Source: Druceiella hillmani
Taxonomy: Eukaryota; Arthropoda; Insecta; Lepidoptera; Hepialidae
Assembly: GCA_039881145.1 (NCBI GenBank)
Contig: JAYKKI010000038.1
Coordinates: 372,001 to 436,000 of the forward strand
Reading direction: 5' to 3'
Length of the DNA stretch: 64,000 nt
Part shown: positions 35,990 to 48,275 of the stretch, one piece after another
Position numbering within the stretch: position 1 is the stretch's first letter
Layout of the letters: each line of letters starts with the position of its first letter
Notes under the pieces: model-generated
The model's database searches: none
What the model was told of the DNA's origin: nothing
The model's input: only the letters and a program-made list of their open reading frames with translations
Translations under genes and position numbers: made by a program

Positions 35990-36640
35990 TAAAGATAATC
36001 TACGAACAATGTCAATTATTTTGTGAAAAAGCAAGAGTTTTCAAATCCACTCGCAAAAATTTATTCCTCCATTTTAGTTGAAAGACCGGTATAATTTTCA
36101 ACAAAGGTAGTTTAAAACAGGTATGTAATATAGGATCAATGCCTGTGTTGGACAATCGAGAACAAGTGAGAGAGTAATAATTTTTTTTACTCCTGAATAA
36201 AAACTTTTTACTATGGATAATTTCATAAGACCATTTAAACTAACAACCATCCGCTACTGCTGTGATTATCGGTACAAAGTTTTCATCTATTCTTCCAATG
36301 GATTTTGCATAATTTGCTTCTTCTCGTACCGCCTCATACATGCAATGCTCTGCTGCTTGTTCTCACCATTTGCAAATGGTGTCATGACAAGAGTTATATA
36401 ATATTAAAGTGGAATATTGATATGATATAAAACTGTATTTAAATGTGTAAAACCACTACCAATAGGCACTATTCCAGCAACAGCTTCTTGGTTTATATTC
36501 ATTTTCATCTGACATTTTTGTGTTACTTTGAAATCAATGTTGCTACCTCACTTATCGCAAATAAGTGTAAAATTTGAATATAAGCCTCTTCTCTTTTCTT
36601 TTGCAATAAATATGTGTAATATACCGCAATCGTGAAGATA
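35990..36640 (-). pseudogene. Mutator-like transposase domain, decayed, upstream of the YqaJ relic
   Basis: Reading downward from 36634: HDCGILHIFIAKEKRRGLYS with a CDK remnant of a Cys pair; then at 36491-36408 NQEAVAGIVPIGSGFTHLNT..INIP; then at 36340-36245 YEAVREEANYAKSIGRIDEN followed by FVPIITAVADGC and a KWSY remnant (family: VxxDGxWSKRSYGxxYxAxSG). The GxxxIIG middle is deleted. 36190-36100 continues KKFLF..KNYYSLTCSRLSNT and 36100-36050 FVENYTGLSTKMEE (family: CYKNWxGxSTxME). The order and spacing match the arthropod 'Mutator-like transposase domain' proteins whose C terminus is a YqaJ domain, so this and 34971-35937 were one gene. The substrate and mechanism of such proteins are not established. 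Confidence 0.7.
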
Positions 36641-37168
36641 ATTATATCCAGCAATAATTGAAAAGTATTCTAATCAAAAATTAATATTTACTATAATTTT
36701 TCCTTTTTAATTGAATATTATCTCACTAGGGTCTTCCGGTAAATTGAAAATACAACGTATAAATATATAACAACTAAAATGGAAGTAAGAATTTAAAAGA
36801 TCTAAAAAAGTGGCTTCTTTAAACTTTCTGCGATTGCTAAGCGCATGTTTCTTCCGCTTCTTGGCCTAATACGTGAACTCTGCATGAAAATGAACTCTGC
36901 GTGAAAATAAGAATATATTTAATCGTAATAATTGAATAGAATACTAATTGTAAATTTGAAAATTAAAAGTCTAATTATAAATACAAGTATATCCTAGAAT
37001 AATAAATATGTTCATCTAATATACCATGACAATGTATATCAATAAGCCGACACTGAAGGGGTGACAAATACGACAACTGCTTTCATTCATAGATATTACC
37101 TTATAAAAATCGCTCACCTATATCTCGAATAATACGACATTACATATCATCATAGATAATGTCATTGT
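36641..37168. other. AT-rich DNA, no TIR of the Mutator-like element found
   Basis: The upstream flank of the relic. No long terminal inverted repeat matching 34.5-34.97 kb is visible by eye. Confidence 0.35.
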
Positions 37169-37176
37169 ATACACAT

Positions 37177-37265
<89 letters not shown>

Positions 37266-37268
37266 TAT
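37169..37268. repeat. (CA)n/(TA)n compound microsatellite
   Basis: ACACATACACACACAC leads into TA arrays separated by TACAAATA. Confidence 0.97.
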
Positions 37269-37269
37269 T

Positions 37270-39680
37270 TACATTTAGGTTTCTTCTACTCCTTGTCCTT
37301 GCGTGCGATTGGAAAAGAGACTTTATAATTGAGAGTCTGAAAACAAAACAAAGTGGGTAGTCATTTATTTCCTAATAAAATGGATTCTCTTTCCAGAGAA
37401 AAACAAGACACATCCTGATGTTTCATTTACTTGCGTATATTGGAAATTAATGAGTTAGTTATAATAAGACTAAAAGTGATTAATTTTAGTTTCCATATAA
37501 CGCAGGTATAACTACAATAAAAATACCTTAAAATTGTAACGCGCACACTTATTTGCGGAGAAACCTATCAAGCACGAGTGCAACTTGCATTACAAGGGTT
37601 CTGTGCGTAGAGTTTTCGTACATAGGCAGTTATATACCCTTATTATTTTATAAATAAATTCTACTTTTCAAAACGTATATATATTGCCTCATGGTGTAAA
37701 ACCATCGTATATATTTCAAAAAGTGTAAGATCTAGGATAATCGCTACACGTAGTCAGATTTTATCAATACTGTTTGTCCATTATTTTGATTCAATCCTTT
37801 CGGAAATAAGATGGGGAATGATATTTTTCGCATATTTTTTTGGAATAATTGTTAATTAAGATTATAAAAAAATAATGTATTTCTCATAATTAAAATGACA
37901 CCCATATGATACATAAAATTAAAAAAAAATTAAGGCTTTTATGTACTCCTCTTTCATTTTTACATAAATATTTGAAAAACATAAGCTTTTAAAAATATAG
38001 GGGTTTATAAAATGTATTAACCATACCAATTTCAAATGAGATGCAAAACGCCGATTTTCATGAAATAAATATATTTAACCAATAAAAAGTAATTTCATTG
38101 AATTATAAATGAAGGTTTGATCTTTTTTGTCATATTCAAATTATTATACCACATTTTCCCAGAGTTTAGGATAAACTTGGCCAAAATGGAGGTTTTTCTT
38201 AAAAAACGTAAACACGCTTTTGTTAGGTCGACTTTTGTGTAACTATGTAATGGAACAAAAAATTGTAGAATGGAAACAAATAATAACAGAAATAAGAACA
38301 AACGATAACGCAAGCAGAGCAAATGCATAGAACACCATCGCAAGTGAGACCACCATATATTTCATATACATGTAACCCCACAAGGAATAGAATATGGTTT
38401 TCACAACGTCTAATAAAGCTTGCAGTCGATTGAGTTATTTCACTTAGAAGCAGAGTTTTCTCACAGAAACCTTTAACGTAACTAACAATTGACTTGTAGG
38501 AAATGCTTCTTTCTAATAATGAATAAAAATTAATATTCACGTATGCCATTTCATAAAAATGATAAGTAAATGTTCAAGAAAATAATGATAATAATAAATT
38601 GCAAATATAATAAATAAACCATTAAGAAAACTTTGTATTAAATTTCAGACCAAACAACTTTATTTTTAAATAAATAATCCATATTTGGTATTTGGCCAAA
38701 AATCAGAAACTCGGCCGAATGTACCAAAAACAGATTATTTGCTGAATATTCGTTGTATCTCTAATAATTGTAATTATTCATATAATTATGCATATTTCAT
38801 TGCAAGCAGAAATAAAAAAAGAAAACCAATATCCCGTTAACAGTAAACCGATATTTAACAACTGTTGGTGGTATATTCCTGTAGCCTTGGATGTATTAAA
38901 TTCATGACTATTTCACTAACGCAATTTAACCATTTGAAGTATCATCCCATCTCATAAAAATTTTTAGTAATATTATGTAATCGTCTGAATAAATAATATA
39001 AGAGTATACTTTTTGTTATAAGTATGTACATGTAAGTATGCCACAATTTAACAAAACAATTAATATAAAAATTAAGTTAAACCGTAAATGTTGGGCACCT
39101 CGAGTTACACCTCGAACCTTTATGAAAAAATCACATTTTAGAACTTTTTTAGGTTTAATTTTTTTCCTCTAATTCAAATTTTACTCGTGCCGATATATCA
39201 GTTTCTTTAATTGATCATTATTTTGCAACGAAATTTCCCTAAAATTTCATCGATAGAAAACATACCTTAAACACTTGTTGAATCTCAAACTATCATTGCA
39301 TGAATGAATATCTGTTCAGGAGTTTTGTGAAAATTTAAAAGTCATAGTGTTTTCCATACAACTTATTTCTAGCAGCCGAACTCATTTTCTCAAAAAAATA
39401 TTAATGTTTATCCTTTTTTAAAAAAGCTACGAATTCTTTTGGATAAGAAGGAAATGACCCCAAGATCAAAAGTTATATAGTACCGATGTACGATTATGCT
39501 GGAGGTGGTTACCAAATTTTATCGGTGGCGAAAATTTGAAAATTCCAAAGAAATGCAGGTATCAATAGAATAATAGGTTTTAAGCAAGGGAAAAAAATAC
39601 AGTAAAGTTTTTCGATAAGTCAATATTTTTTCATTATAAAATGCACTAACAAATTAACATTTTATTGAAAAAGTGTTATT
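37270..39680. other. AT-rich DNA, no gene recognised
   Basis: The overlapping minus-strand frames at 38095-38549 are Leu/Phe/Tyr/Cys-rich without a coherent domain. I regard them as chance. Confidence 0.4.
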
Positions 39681-39683
39681 ACA

Positions 39684-39747
39684 AAAATGAGTGTACTTTA
39701 GACCACATGACTAAAGTGAAACTTCAAATTCACAAAATATGAATACT
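39684..39747 (+). repeat. 64-bp repeat, left copy of an inverted pair flanking the Tc1/mariner element
   Basis: AAAAATGAGTGTACTTTAGA through AACTTCAAATTCACAAAATA is the near reverse complement of 42381-42443 (about 88% by eye). Confidence 0.8.
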
Positions 39748-40382
39748 AATAATACATTCCAGATAACTCCAATTTTTTTAAAAAAAGTTTCATTTATATT
39801 TTGAATTTTTTTAAATATTCTCAATTATTTTTTCAGGTTAGGTCAATTATTTAGGTCGAAAACTAAGTAAGATACAATGTAGATCTTCCTAAATTAAATA
39901 TTTTGGCCGTTCCTATCATTTCTGTAGGATAAAAATTATCTGAGATATCACCATTTTTGAGTACGAGAATTCCCTCGTCTTAACATTTTAACTGAGGGTA
40001 ATTCGTAACTTTTTTACTAAGGAAAGTTTAACTTAAATTATAGTCCTATACATTTTCTACAAAACTGTTTCAAACGAATGGATGACTTAGATATTAAAGA
40101 AGTCATTTTTTAAAAACCAATCGCATGAGAAAAATTCCAAAAAAATTTAAAATATAAAGCAATTTTTTAAATGTCTGAGTTAAAATCTGAGTGAGCGTTT
40201 TAAACCGGTCAATCTTCCATAATGTATTGTTAGTACTTCATTTTTATTTATAACCACAGATGTAAAATATTTGCAGCAGATGACACATAAGAATATTAAT
40301 ACCGTAACCAAAAAGCGGAGTCTATCAAAATACGCTTCCAAATATATTTAGGGGCCGTGTCTAAAGCCAAGGTCAAATTCTA

Positions 40383-40385
<3 letters not shown>

Positions 40386-40467
<82 letters not shown>

Positions 40468-40471
40468 TATA
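40386..40471. repeat. (TA)n microsatellite abutting a Tc1/mariner insertion
   Basis: About 43 TA units with one TG. The last TA is also the target dinucleotide of the element at 40472. Confidence 0.97.
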
Positions 40472-41769
40472 CAGGATGTCCAGTGGCAGATTTCAAAGTT
40501 TGAACAAACATAGTTTCTGAACGCAACACATAAGAGAGGCGTGGGGGGCATCGTTAGAAGCGCAAGCGGTGCGGATGTTTTAGTAGCCATGGAACAGTGG
40601 AGTGGAGAGCACCGCGCTTTTGTCGTCGAGGCGTACATTTCGAGTGGATTTTTGCTGTCTGTAGCACGCCGTCGATTTAATAATTGTTACAGTATTCGTC
40701 GATTACGTGATGGACCATCGATCAACCTCATTCAGTCATGGGTAGCAAGGTTCAGAGCTACAGGATCAATATTAAATAGGCCCAGGCCAGGACCTACACC
40801 ATTGGTAGCCACGAATGAAAATGTCGAGCGTGTTATGGTTTCTGTTGTTGAAAATCCCCGTTTATCACTGCGTACACGTTCATCGATATTGGGAATTCCG
40901 AAATCAACTTTACAAGTAATAATGCGAAAAAAGCTCAAGTTCCATTCATATAAAATTCAAATTGTTCAAGATTCACACGATTCTGACTTTGAATTAAGAA
41001 AAACTTACGCGGAGGTGATGTTGTTGAGATTTCGTACTGCTACCCGGATGGGCTAAATATTCTTTAGTGACGAAGCTCACTTTCACATTGGAGGATATGT
41101 GAATAAGCAGAACTTTCGTTACTGGGATGTTCACAACCCAAGACAAATGCATCAAGAGCCTTTACATAAGCCTAAAGTAACAGTCTGGCGTGCCATGTCT
41201 GCATCTGCAATCATAGGGCCTTATTTCTTTGAAAATCAACGTGGCGAAACTGTAACTGTGAATTCGGAGAGATATGCCCAGATGTTAAATGACTTTTTCA
41301 GAGTAGAACTACAGAATCAACTACAACATCCTTCAACCAAAACACATGGTTCCAGCAGGACGGGGCCACAGCTTACACTGCTAATGTGTCCATGAATGCA
41401 GTGCGGCAGTTATTTCCAGAAAAAAACATATCCCGAAACGGTACCGTACCGTGGCCACCTAGGTCACCTGATTTAAGCCCATGTGACTTTTTCTTATGGG
41501 GATACTTAAAATCCGTCGTTTACAAATCCGAGCACTGTGACACAACTTAAAGAAAATATTCGAGCCCATAGGACCCCAGTCGCTCCGCAAACGCGTTTTT
41601 GAAAACATGCGTGCTAGACTCGAAGAGTGTGTCAGACTAGATGGCCGCCATTTGGAAAACGTGGTTTTTAAAAAATTAAATCCGCAAGTTAAAATAAACC
41701 TACTTTGTATTAGAGGTGTAGTTTTTTTTTACAATTTTTCAAACATTGAAATCTGCCACTGGACACCTG
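40472..41769 (+). mobile_element. Tc1/mariner-superfamily transposon, 1298 bp, nearly full length
   Basis: Flanked by TA on both sides. The TIRs are left CAGGATGTCCAGTGGCAGAT followed by TTCAAAGTTTGAA, and right (reverse complement of 41738-41769) CAGGTGTCCAGTGGCAGATT followed by TCAATGTTTGAA. They differ by one indel and one or two bases over about 32 bp. A single transposase gene fills the interior. This is the least eroded DNA transposon in the window, with one stop and two or three frameshifts. Confidence 0.93.
40589..41725 (+). pseudogene. Tc1/mariner-type transposase, one stop and two to three frameshifts
   Basis: Translation would start at the ATG at 40589 (MEQWSGEHRAFVVEAYISSG), the typical start of this widespread invertebrate lineage. 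HTH and linker pieces follow: WVARFRATGS, RPRPGPTPLVATNENVERV, SILGIPKSTLQVIMRKKLKF. A TAA at 41054 interrupts the frame just before FFSDEAHFHIGGYVNKQNFR, the first catalytic Asp (codon 41069). A frameshift near 41330-41345 leads into TWFQQDGATAYTANVSM (second Asp, codon 41359) and VPWPPRSPDLSPCDFFLWGY (third Asp, codon 41470). A further shift near 41530 precedes MRARLEECVRLDGRHLENVV. The enzyme would cut and paste the element at TA. All three catalytic Asp codons survive, with 36 residues between the second and third. Confidence 0.92.
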
Positions 41770-41944
41770 TATGTATACACTTGTCTCGTTTTTTATAAGC
41801 GTAATTTTTAAAGTAAAACTTCTTTACGTACGCTTGACTTGGGGAGTAAGGTGGTGAATGCGTGACGAGAGCGTTACTAAAACTGTGATCGGCGAACGAA
41901 ATTTGAGAGGGAGATATAAGTTAGTGAAGACAGAAAGAAAGAGA

Positions 41945-42212
41945 ATTACATTTCGTATATTACTCTAGGGACAAGAGAGAGAGAGGTGCGAGCACACATT
42001 TTCTTTCTCTCTTTCTTTTATAGCCAGTTATGTTTCGTATATCTAAGACACAGTGCAAGTGTAGGAGCAAGAGAGAGCAGTGCGCGCGTACATTTTCTTT
42101 CTCTCTTATAGCCAGTTATGTTTCGTATATCTAAGACACAGTGCAGTATAGGAGCAAGAGAGAGCAGTGCGTGCGCACATTTTCTTTCTCTCTTCCTCTC
42201 ATAGCCAGTGCA
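41945..42212 (+). repeat. Tandem repeat, about 85-95 bp, three units
   Basis: Each unit has ATTTCGTATAT or TTTCGTATATCTAAGACACA, then GTGCA..GTA(G)GAGCAAGAGAGAG, then CAGTGCG(C/T)GCG(T/C)ACATT, TTCTTTCTCTCTT and TATAGCCAGT. Copies begin near 41945, 42030 and 42118. Spacing and sequence are regular enough for a young array. Confidence 0.88.
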
Positions 42213-42380
42213 TGAAATATATATATATATATGCGAGTTTGCTAGCGTTAGGCGAACGGTGATTTTTTTTATTATTTTGTAATTTCATTTCGTTCTTGAA
42301 CAATTTTATAAATTATTATTTTATTCAATACATTAAATATTCTACGTTTTAAGTGAATAAAACTGTAAATTCATTTTAAA

Positions 42381-42443
42381 GTTCATATTTTGTGAATTTG
42401 AAGTTTTACTTCAGTCGTGTGATTTAAAGGACACTCGTTTTTT
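42381..42443 (-). repeat. 64-bp repeat, right copy of the inverted pair
   Basis: Reverse complement of 39684-39747; begins GTTCATATTTTGTGAATTTG. Confidence 0.8.
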
Positions 42444-42773
42444 AAAATCATATTTTAAAAAACAAAACAGTACTCTTTTCTTAGAGGTAGAGGTAAATAA
42501 TGTTTTTTAATATTTTACCGCATACTAATGAAAATCTCTACATGAAATAACTGCTTAACAATTTATGGACATAGGTTTAAATTTTGAAAACCGTGGTTCT
42601 GTGACAGACGGATGGATTAACGTGAAATTATAAGGTACCTTTTATAACTATGTATCTGGCTAAAATTCCACATAAAACAACATGAAAATGCCTTCGTAAA
42701 ACTCAAAATCATCCCAATAGACCAACCTAATAGAGACACAGAGATGAAACAAAGTACAAATTATGCCCTGTTG

Positions 42774-42776
<3 letters not shown>

Positions 42777-42830
<54 letters not shown>
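42777..42830. repeat. (TA)n microsatellite
   Basis: About 27 pure TA units. Confidence 0.97.
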
Positions 42831-42831
<1 letters not shown>

Positions 42832-43950
42832 GTTAAGTTTATCCCAGACAAAAAAATAGACAGAAAGACAGATAAAACTTCCACAAATGATTTCCTTACG
42901 TCCAAGTATCCTGTAAGTTTATCATAACACGTATACATTTCAATCATTGGCAGACACAAATTCAGCTTCCATACCAGATTTCCTTCAGTTTTTTTTAAAT
43001 ATAACCTAAAAACATGTCATAAAGTTGTAAATATTAATGTTTGTTATGGAGTTAGAATACCAGAAATTCCTGAAATTATATAGTGAATGTGGAATATATA
43101 ATGATTTACTCCATTCGCATCATATCCGAACCTTTATTTGAATAAAATATGTCGATATAACCTAGAATTTTCAATTCGTATCCTTTAAAAAGAAAGGAAC
43201 AAAAGTTTTACGGCAAGAAAATAACTGACGAATGCTCAATTCCTCAAAGAAACATTGCAATAAAATAAAATTTATGGCAGCAGCGTTGACGTTTCAGGGA
43301 CGTGCATATATACATGCAGGTTTTATCGTATTCAGACGGAAATTCTGCAATAAATTTACTTGATATCAATAATCACGTAAGTGCGTAAATTAAAAAAGGA
43401 AGTATTTAGTTGTAACTCATGCGATGTAATTCATACAATATATTACTTTCCTAATAATAATACGACTAAAATTATTAGGAATTCGTTAAATTATTTAAAA
43501 TAGCATTTCGCCTATTTACTGAAACTTTATTTTAAAGTAATATGTTTTATTTAATTAAGTTCAAACATTTGAAAGCCCGACTGTTTCTAATAAACTAATT
43601 CTAAATGTCAATATTATTTTGCACCGTATTTGTATACGCAATGAAAGCAAACATTCTAGACTTAAACACATCTCAAAAACTATGAGGCCTCAGATAACAC
43701 CTCAGATAACACTTTCTGTAATTTTCTAACCAAATTCTACCAACCGTGTTTTTTATGACTTTCGATTCAGAACTTTCAGAAAAAAAGAGAGGAGGAAGGA
43801 AGGCAGTTTGTTAATAGATATTTTTGCACATTTGGGTACTCAGAAAAAATATTTTTCAATTTCTTATAATTATCTCTTTTTTCTCCCCACGATATAAAAA
43901 CTAGGAAAAAAAATTATTAATTTGCCGTTATTAAAGTTAACATCAATGTA
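42831..43950. other. AT-rich DNA, only a 12-bp doublet at about 43690
   Basis: CCTCAGATAACA occurs twice in tandem near 43687-43710. I see no gene. Confidence 0.45.
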
Positions 43951-43984
43951 TTATAAGTATTAGTTACTGCTAAATTGCAAAATA

Positions 43985-44075
43985 TAGAATATCGTCTATT
44001 ATGGACAGACAGACACGTAAGTGATATTATAAGGGTTTTATTTTTCATTTTGGGGTGTCAAATCCTAAATTTTGT
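43985..44075 (-). repeat. Fragment of the GGGTTCC-type insect repeat, second copy
   Basis: On the minus strand it reads AAAACCCTTATAATATCACT then TACGTGTCTGTCTGTCC. This matches the recalled 'AACCCTTATAGGATCACT...GTCTGTCTGTC' part of the repeat that also occurs at 28080-28560. Confidence 0.6.
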
Positions 44076-44079
44076 GAAA

Positions 44080-45585
44080 AAATTTCATATAATCTTATGT
44101 ACTTTTTTACTTTGTCAAGTAACAATGGTTTTGCAAAGGTTTCCGTGTTCGGCCAATTTGCTGTATAATATTTCGCCATATATCGTCTCTAGCCAGGAGC
44201 AATATGAACATTACAGTCAATTGCTCTTCTCAGTGCATATATTTTCTTTATTTGAAAACTTGTATCCAAAGTAACAGAATAATTACTATTCCATTTATTT
44301 AGCATCGCTAATCTTACTTCGAGTGGCGTCTTTTATATAAATTAATATTCATATCAGAATATCAATAAATAACAAAATACAGCAGGTTATTTATTGATAC
44401 TCGTAACTTTGTGGGTTTTTAATTTTCAGTACCATTTTCTTAATTCTCATTTGAATTCAACTCCGAAGGATGTGAAACTTTTCTTCCAACTCATTAATAA
44501 AAATTATTTATTGATAAATTATTTCTCCGTAATAAAGGTTAAAATTAAAAGTACTATAAATTATTTTTGTCTTATATTTTTGAGAGTGAACCGAAAAAAA
44601 ATCTTACTATAACTATTAATCAACAAGCTGTATTATGTGTGCATGAATATAAAACACGCAAATTAGAAACGAAATTAAAACACGTTTTTCACGATAATGA
44701 CTTCTCTTTTAGTAACTAAACTGATTTATTTAATAAGCTAAACCGTGGACAGCAACGTTTAACCAAGAGCAATATCTTAAAAGGAATGACACGATACAAA
44801 AATATTGAACAAAACAACGACAACGATACGATAGTCATCTTCTTTATTTGAACTCCTTACTTGCACACCCTTTTGGCATCGAAACTGCCGGTGACTTCTA
44901 GCGAAATCGAAGATCATTATTGCCATCAAATGGGTATTCATTGTTACCATCAAATGGGTTCTTCAACCAACATTTTCCAAATTCGATAATTTTAATTTAT
45001 CACAAAATAACTTCTTTCTCTTTTCACATAATATTTATATGAAGTAAAGAAAATATTTACAGTTTATTAATAAAAATATTTAAAACTATTGTAAGAATAT
45101 ATTCAACTTCATCATGTACTGTCTAAATATTATCTACGCACGGTTTATTGTATACATAAATAACCAATGATTATCAATCAATATGTTGTTCTAACTTATG
45201 AACCACAAAATACTTTGAAACTCCATTATCGGTTTTAATTATTTCCGTTGGCATGACCATTCTGAGTCGAATAATTCATTGGTACTAACTTCTGAATGGA
45301 CACTGAATATTGCACGGCACGAAATTGTGATTGAAATGGCAAACGTGCTCTTCAGTAATTGTATTTACGGTTTAAGACTACAGAGTTGGCAACATTCGCT
45401 CGCACATTTTCCCGTACGTGCTAGAACTCTTCAACTACTCAAAAATATTGCGTATTTTAATTTCAAATCAACTATTAGTATTTACAAAATGAGATATTAA
45501 AATATATACATGGTCTTAACGAATTATGCATAATTAGCTACCTTTAATCCTTTGAGCATTAACTGTGTAAAATCTGGCACCATCT
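44080..45585. other. AT-rich DNA, no gene recognised
   Basis: The frame at 45279-45500 has no recognisable domain. Confidence 0.4.
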
Positions 45586-45589
45586 TGCT

Positions 45590-45800
45590 TCATTACCAAT
45601 TTTTTCCCTAAATCTATTGTACTGATTTGGCAATAGGGAGCCTCGTATAAAAAAATAAAAGGAAACGAAATCCTCTCTCACATAATAAACGAGAGGGTGA
45701 CTATCGAATCCGAAGTTAAACACCTGATAGAAGTTCGCTGTCCAGATTGACAAATTACCGTATCCTTTAACCCTTTTTACTTCGATGTATACATCCAGAC
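45590..45800 (-). mobile_element. Probable tRNA-derived SINE, copy A
   Basis: On the minus strand a tRNA-like head (about 45768-45691) reads TACGGTAATTTGTCAATCTG, then GACAGCGAACTTCTATCAGG and CTTCGGATTCGATAGTCACC. The last segment is B-box-like (GGTTCGAxTCC; here GGATTCGATAG). It is followed by GAGGATTTCGTTTCCTTTT. The same succession occurs at 48615-48850. Homology of the two copies is clear by eye; SINE status is inferred. Confidence 0.5.
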
Positions 45801-48270
45801 ACTTATAAGTCGGGGTGATATTTATTGTTTCAAAAGCTTCTTTGACGTTTATTTCTACCTATCCGTACATTTGTAGACATACACCCACGTATATTATTAG
45901 CTGGTATATGATATAACTACTGTAAACTTGATTCATGTACTGTTTAACACATATTTATTCCTTGTATCTATATATACATAAGACGAAAGTATTATTAAAA
46001 GTTTTACATCTTCTATCTTATCGCAAAAATCAGCCTACATAATGAGTTACGGGTTGAATTACAAATGATTGCGAAAATCACAAATATATTAAAATTTCTT
46101 AAAAAAATTACCTGACATTAAGCTTTATAACAGGTTGAATAAAGAAAAAGAAAGAAATATGTATTACTATGGCAGATCAACCAACTCCGGTAATAAATGT
46201 GACAAATAAATGAATTTTTTTTCGTCGGCTAACGGCAATTAAACACAGAAAGCTTATTTGATTTTTTTAAACAAGAAGAAAGCTTTTTGCTTTATTGATT
46301 GATCAAATGTAGGAAAAGTGGCATTGAAGGCTGGCATTAAAACATCGGTGGGCATTTTTTTTTAAGTATAATACATAAGTAAAAAGAAAATTATAAATGG
46401 GAGTATAGTACTTTTTAAAATTCCAAATGAGAAACCAATAAAAATCATACATTCCGTAATAATAATGCGTGACATTAGCTTACATCTGATAAGTTAATCA
46501 GTATATAATCAATGTTAACTTTTCTCACTGAAACTTATAAAATATTTATCCAATTAAATATGGTGATCGAAAATTACTCAAGTACATGTTGAAAACATGT
46601 GAATTTCTTGGGCCATTACGGTAAATTTTAATATATTCATTTTATTGAATTATATTATTTTATAACACCTTATATGATCACCAAAATCATCATAAGTTTG
46701 GCTTATAGTATTAACAACTTTGGCAACTTTCAAGAAATTCTGAAGTCATTAAATGTTTAGTAACTATTTTAGCTTATAGAATTTTTATTAAATATTGTAT
46801 ACATATATATTTTTTTTTTCAGTACATTTAACATAAAAGATATTGACAGTGAATCAATTGTCATTTAAATCTATAATAAAACAAAGATGTTAAAACAATA
46901 ATAACACATAGATTGAGTGATCAAATTCACCACATCATTAATAACAGTAAATATCATTTTCCTAATGAATCATAAACGCTCAGTCTTAATCATCGATTTG
47001 AATTATTTTTACATGTACAGCCCTTGACGTACGTTATTTTTATTTTATTGGTATATAAATCTGGGTAAATGCTGTACAAAATTTTAATTGTACGTGTTGA
47101 ATGTTTTATTGGCATTTAGTTCTTTGTAATTCTGACATTCGAATGCTGATCATCTCATTTTTTTATCTAACGTTAAAACTTTAAATTATTGTTTTAAGGT
47201 AACTGGGTAAAATTTTCTGAATTTTTTTTTCATTGTACTTCAGAAATGTAACGTTTTGGTTTTTTAAGGTTAAATTGAATGTTCGTGTAAGTTACAACTC
47301 AAAAAAAATAAAGCAATATGACCGAGGAAAATACCTTATTGTGACCTACAATTAAAAATTTCATAACAGTTTCTTCAAACTTTATGCCAATTAGAATAAG
47401 AAATGAAGAAGTCAAAAATACTATAAAATTATATTTCGTGCTTACCTCGCTTGACTTGATATCATTTGTAGTGTAAAATCTTTAGAAATATAGACTTACA
47501 ATCAATACGATATAAAGAGTAATCGGTATAACTATGGAATATTGTTATCAGTATTTTCCCAAATAACAAGAAGTAAGTGCAACCAACCACGTTCAAGATC
47601 ATAGAACAAAACATAAAAGAACAAACCATTATTTACAAAACAAAAGAAACAAAACAATTTTAAATAATTTTGGAACATCAAATGAAAATTTCGGAAACTA
47701 AATAAATTAATTCAAAAACAAATGATATTGAAAAAAATTAATATTGTGTTTAAAATGTTCATACAGATATTTAAAAATCCAGGTGCCATTTTAAATTTCA
47801 TAATTTTGCGTATTTATATGAAGTGATAAAACAATAGCATATACAAGAAAATATCTTCCTTTCTTTGCATACAACTTTTTATTTAATGCTCCAAATTGAG
47901 TTGGAAAATTTCATAGTTCGTTTCCAATGACGGAAAGCTCGCAAAAAAATTGAAGACCGGGACAAAATGTGCGCATTGTGTATTTCTTGTGAGTTACAAT
48001 GTATTTTATAAACAACGTAGAAGGTAAATTCATTTCCATGTGAACACCTTAATTACCATAGTAAAAAAGTTGAAAACGAACTAAATTATTAACACAGCAG
48101 CTGGTGTTGTTCCCGGCATAGACATACATATAATATATTGCCATATTTATTTAATTAAAGGAATACTTTCTCAATTGTTATAGTGAATAAACAACTTTAA
48201 TATTAAAGAAATTTTCAAACCTGTATTAAATGGTTTTAATGATGCTTAAAGAAAGTTTTAAACTTAAAAT
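45801..48270. other. AT-rich DNA, no feature seen
   Basis: About 2.5 kb without coding, repeat or structured elements that I can recognise. Confidence 0.45.
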
Positions 48271-48275
48271 TCTGC

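Noticed and set aside
37270..39680. 108- and 82-codon minus frames at 38095-38549 as membrane proteins
   Set aside because: Leu, Phe, Tyr and Cys richness is expected from AT-rich noise; the frames overlap each other and have no start context or conservation evidence.
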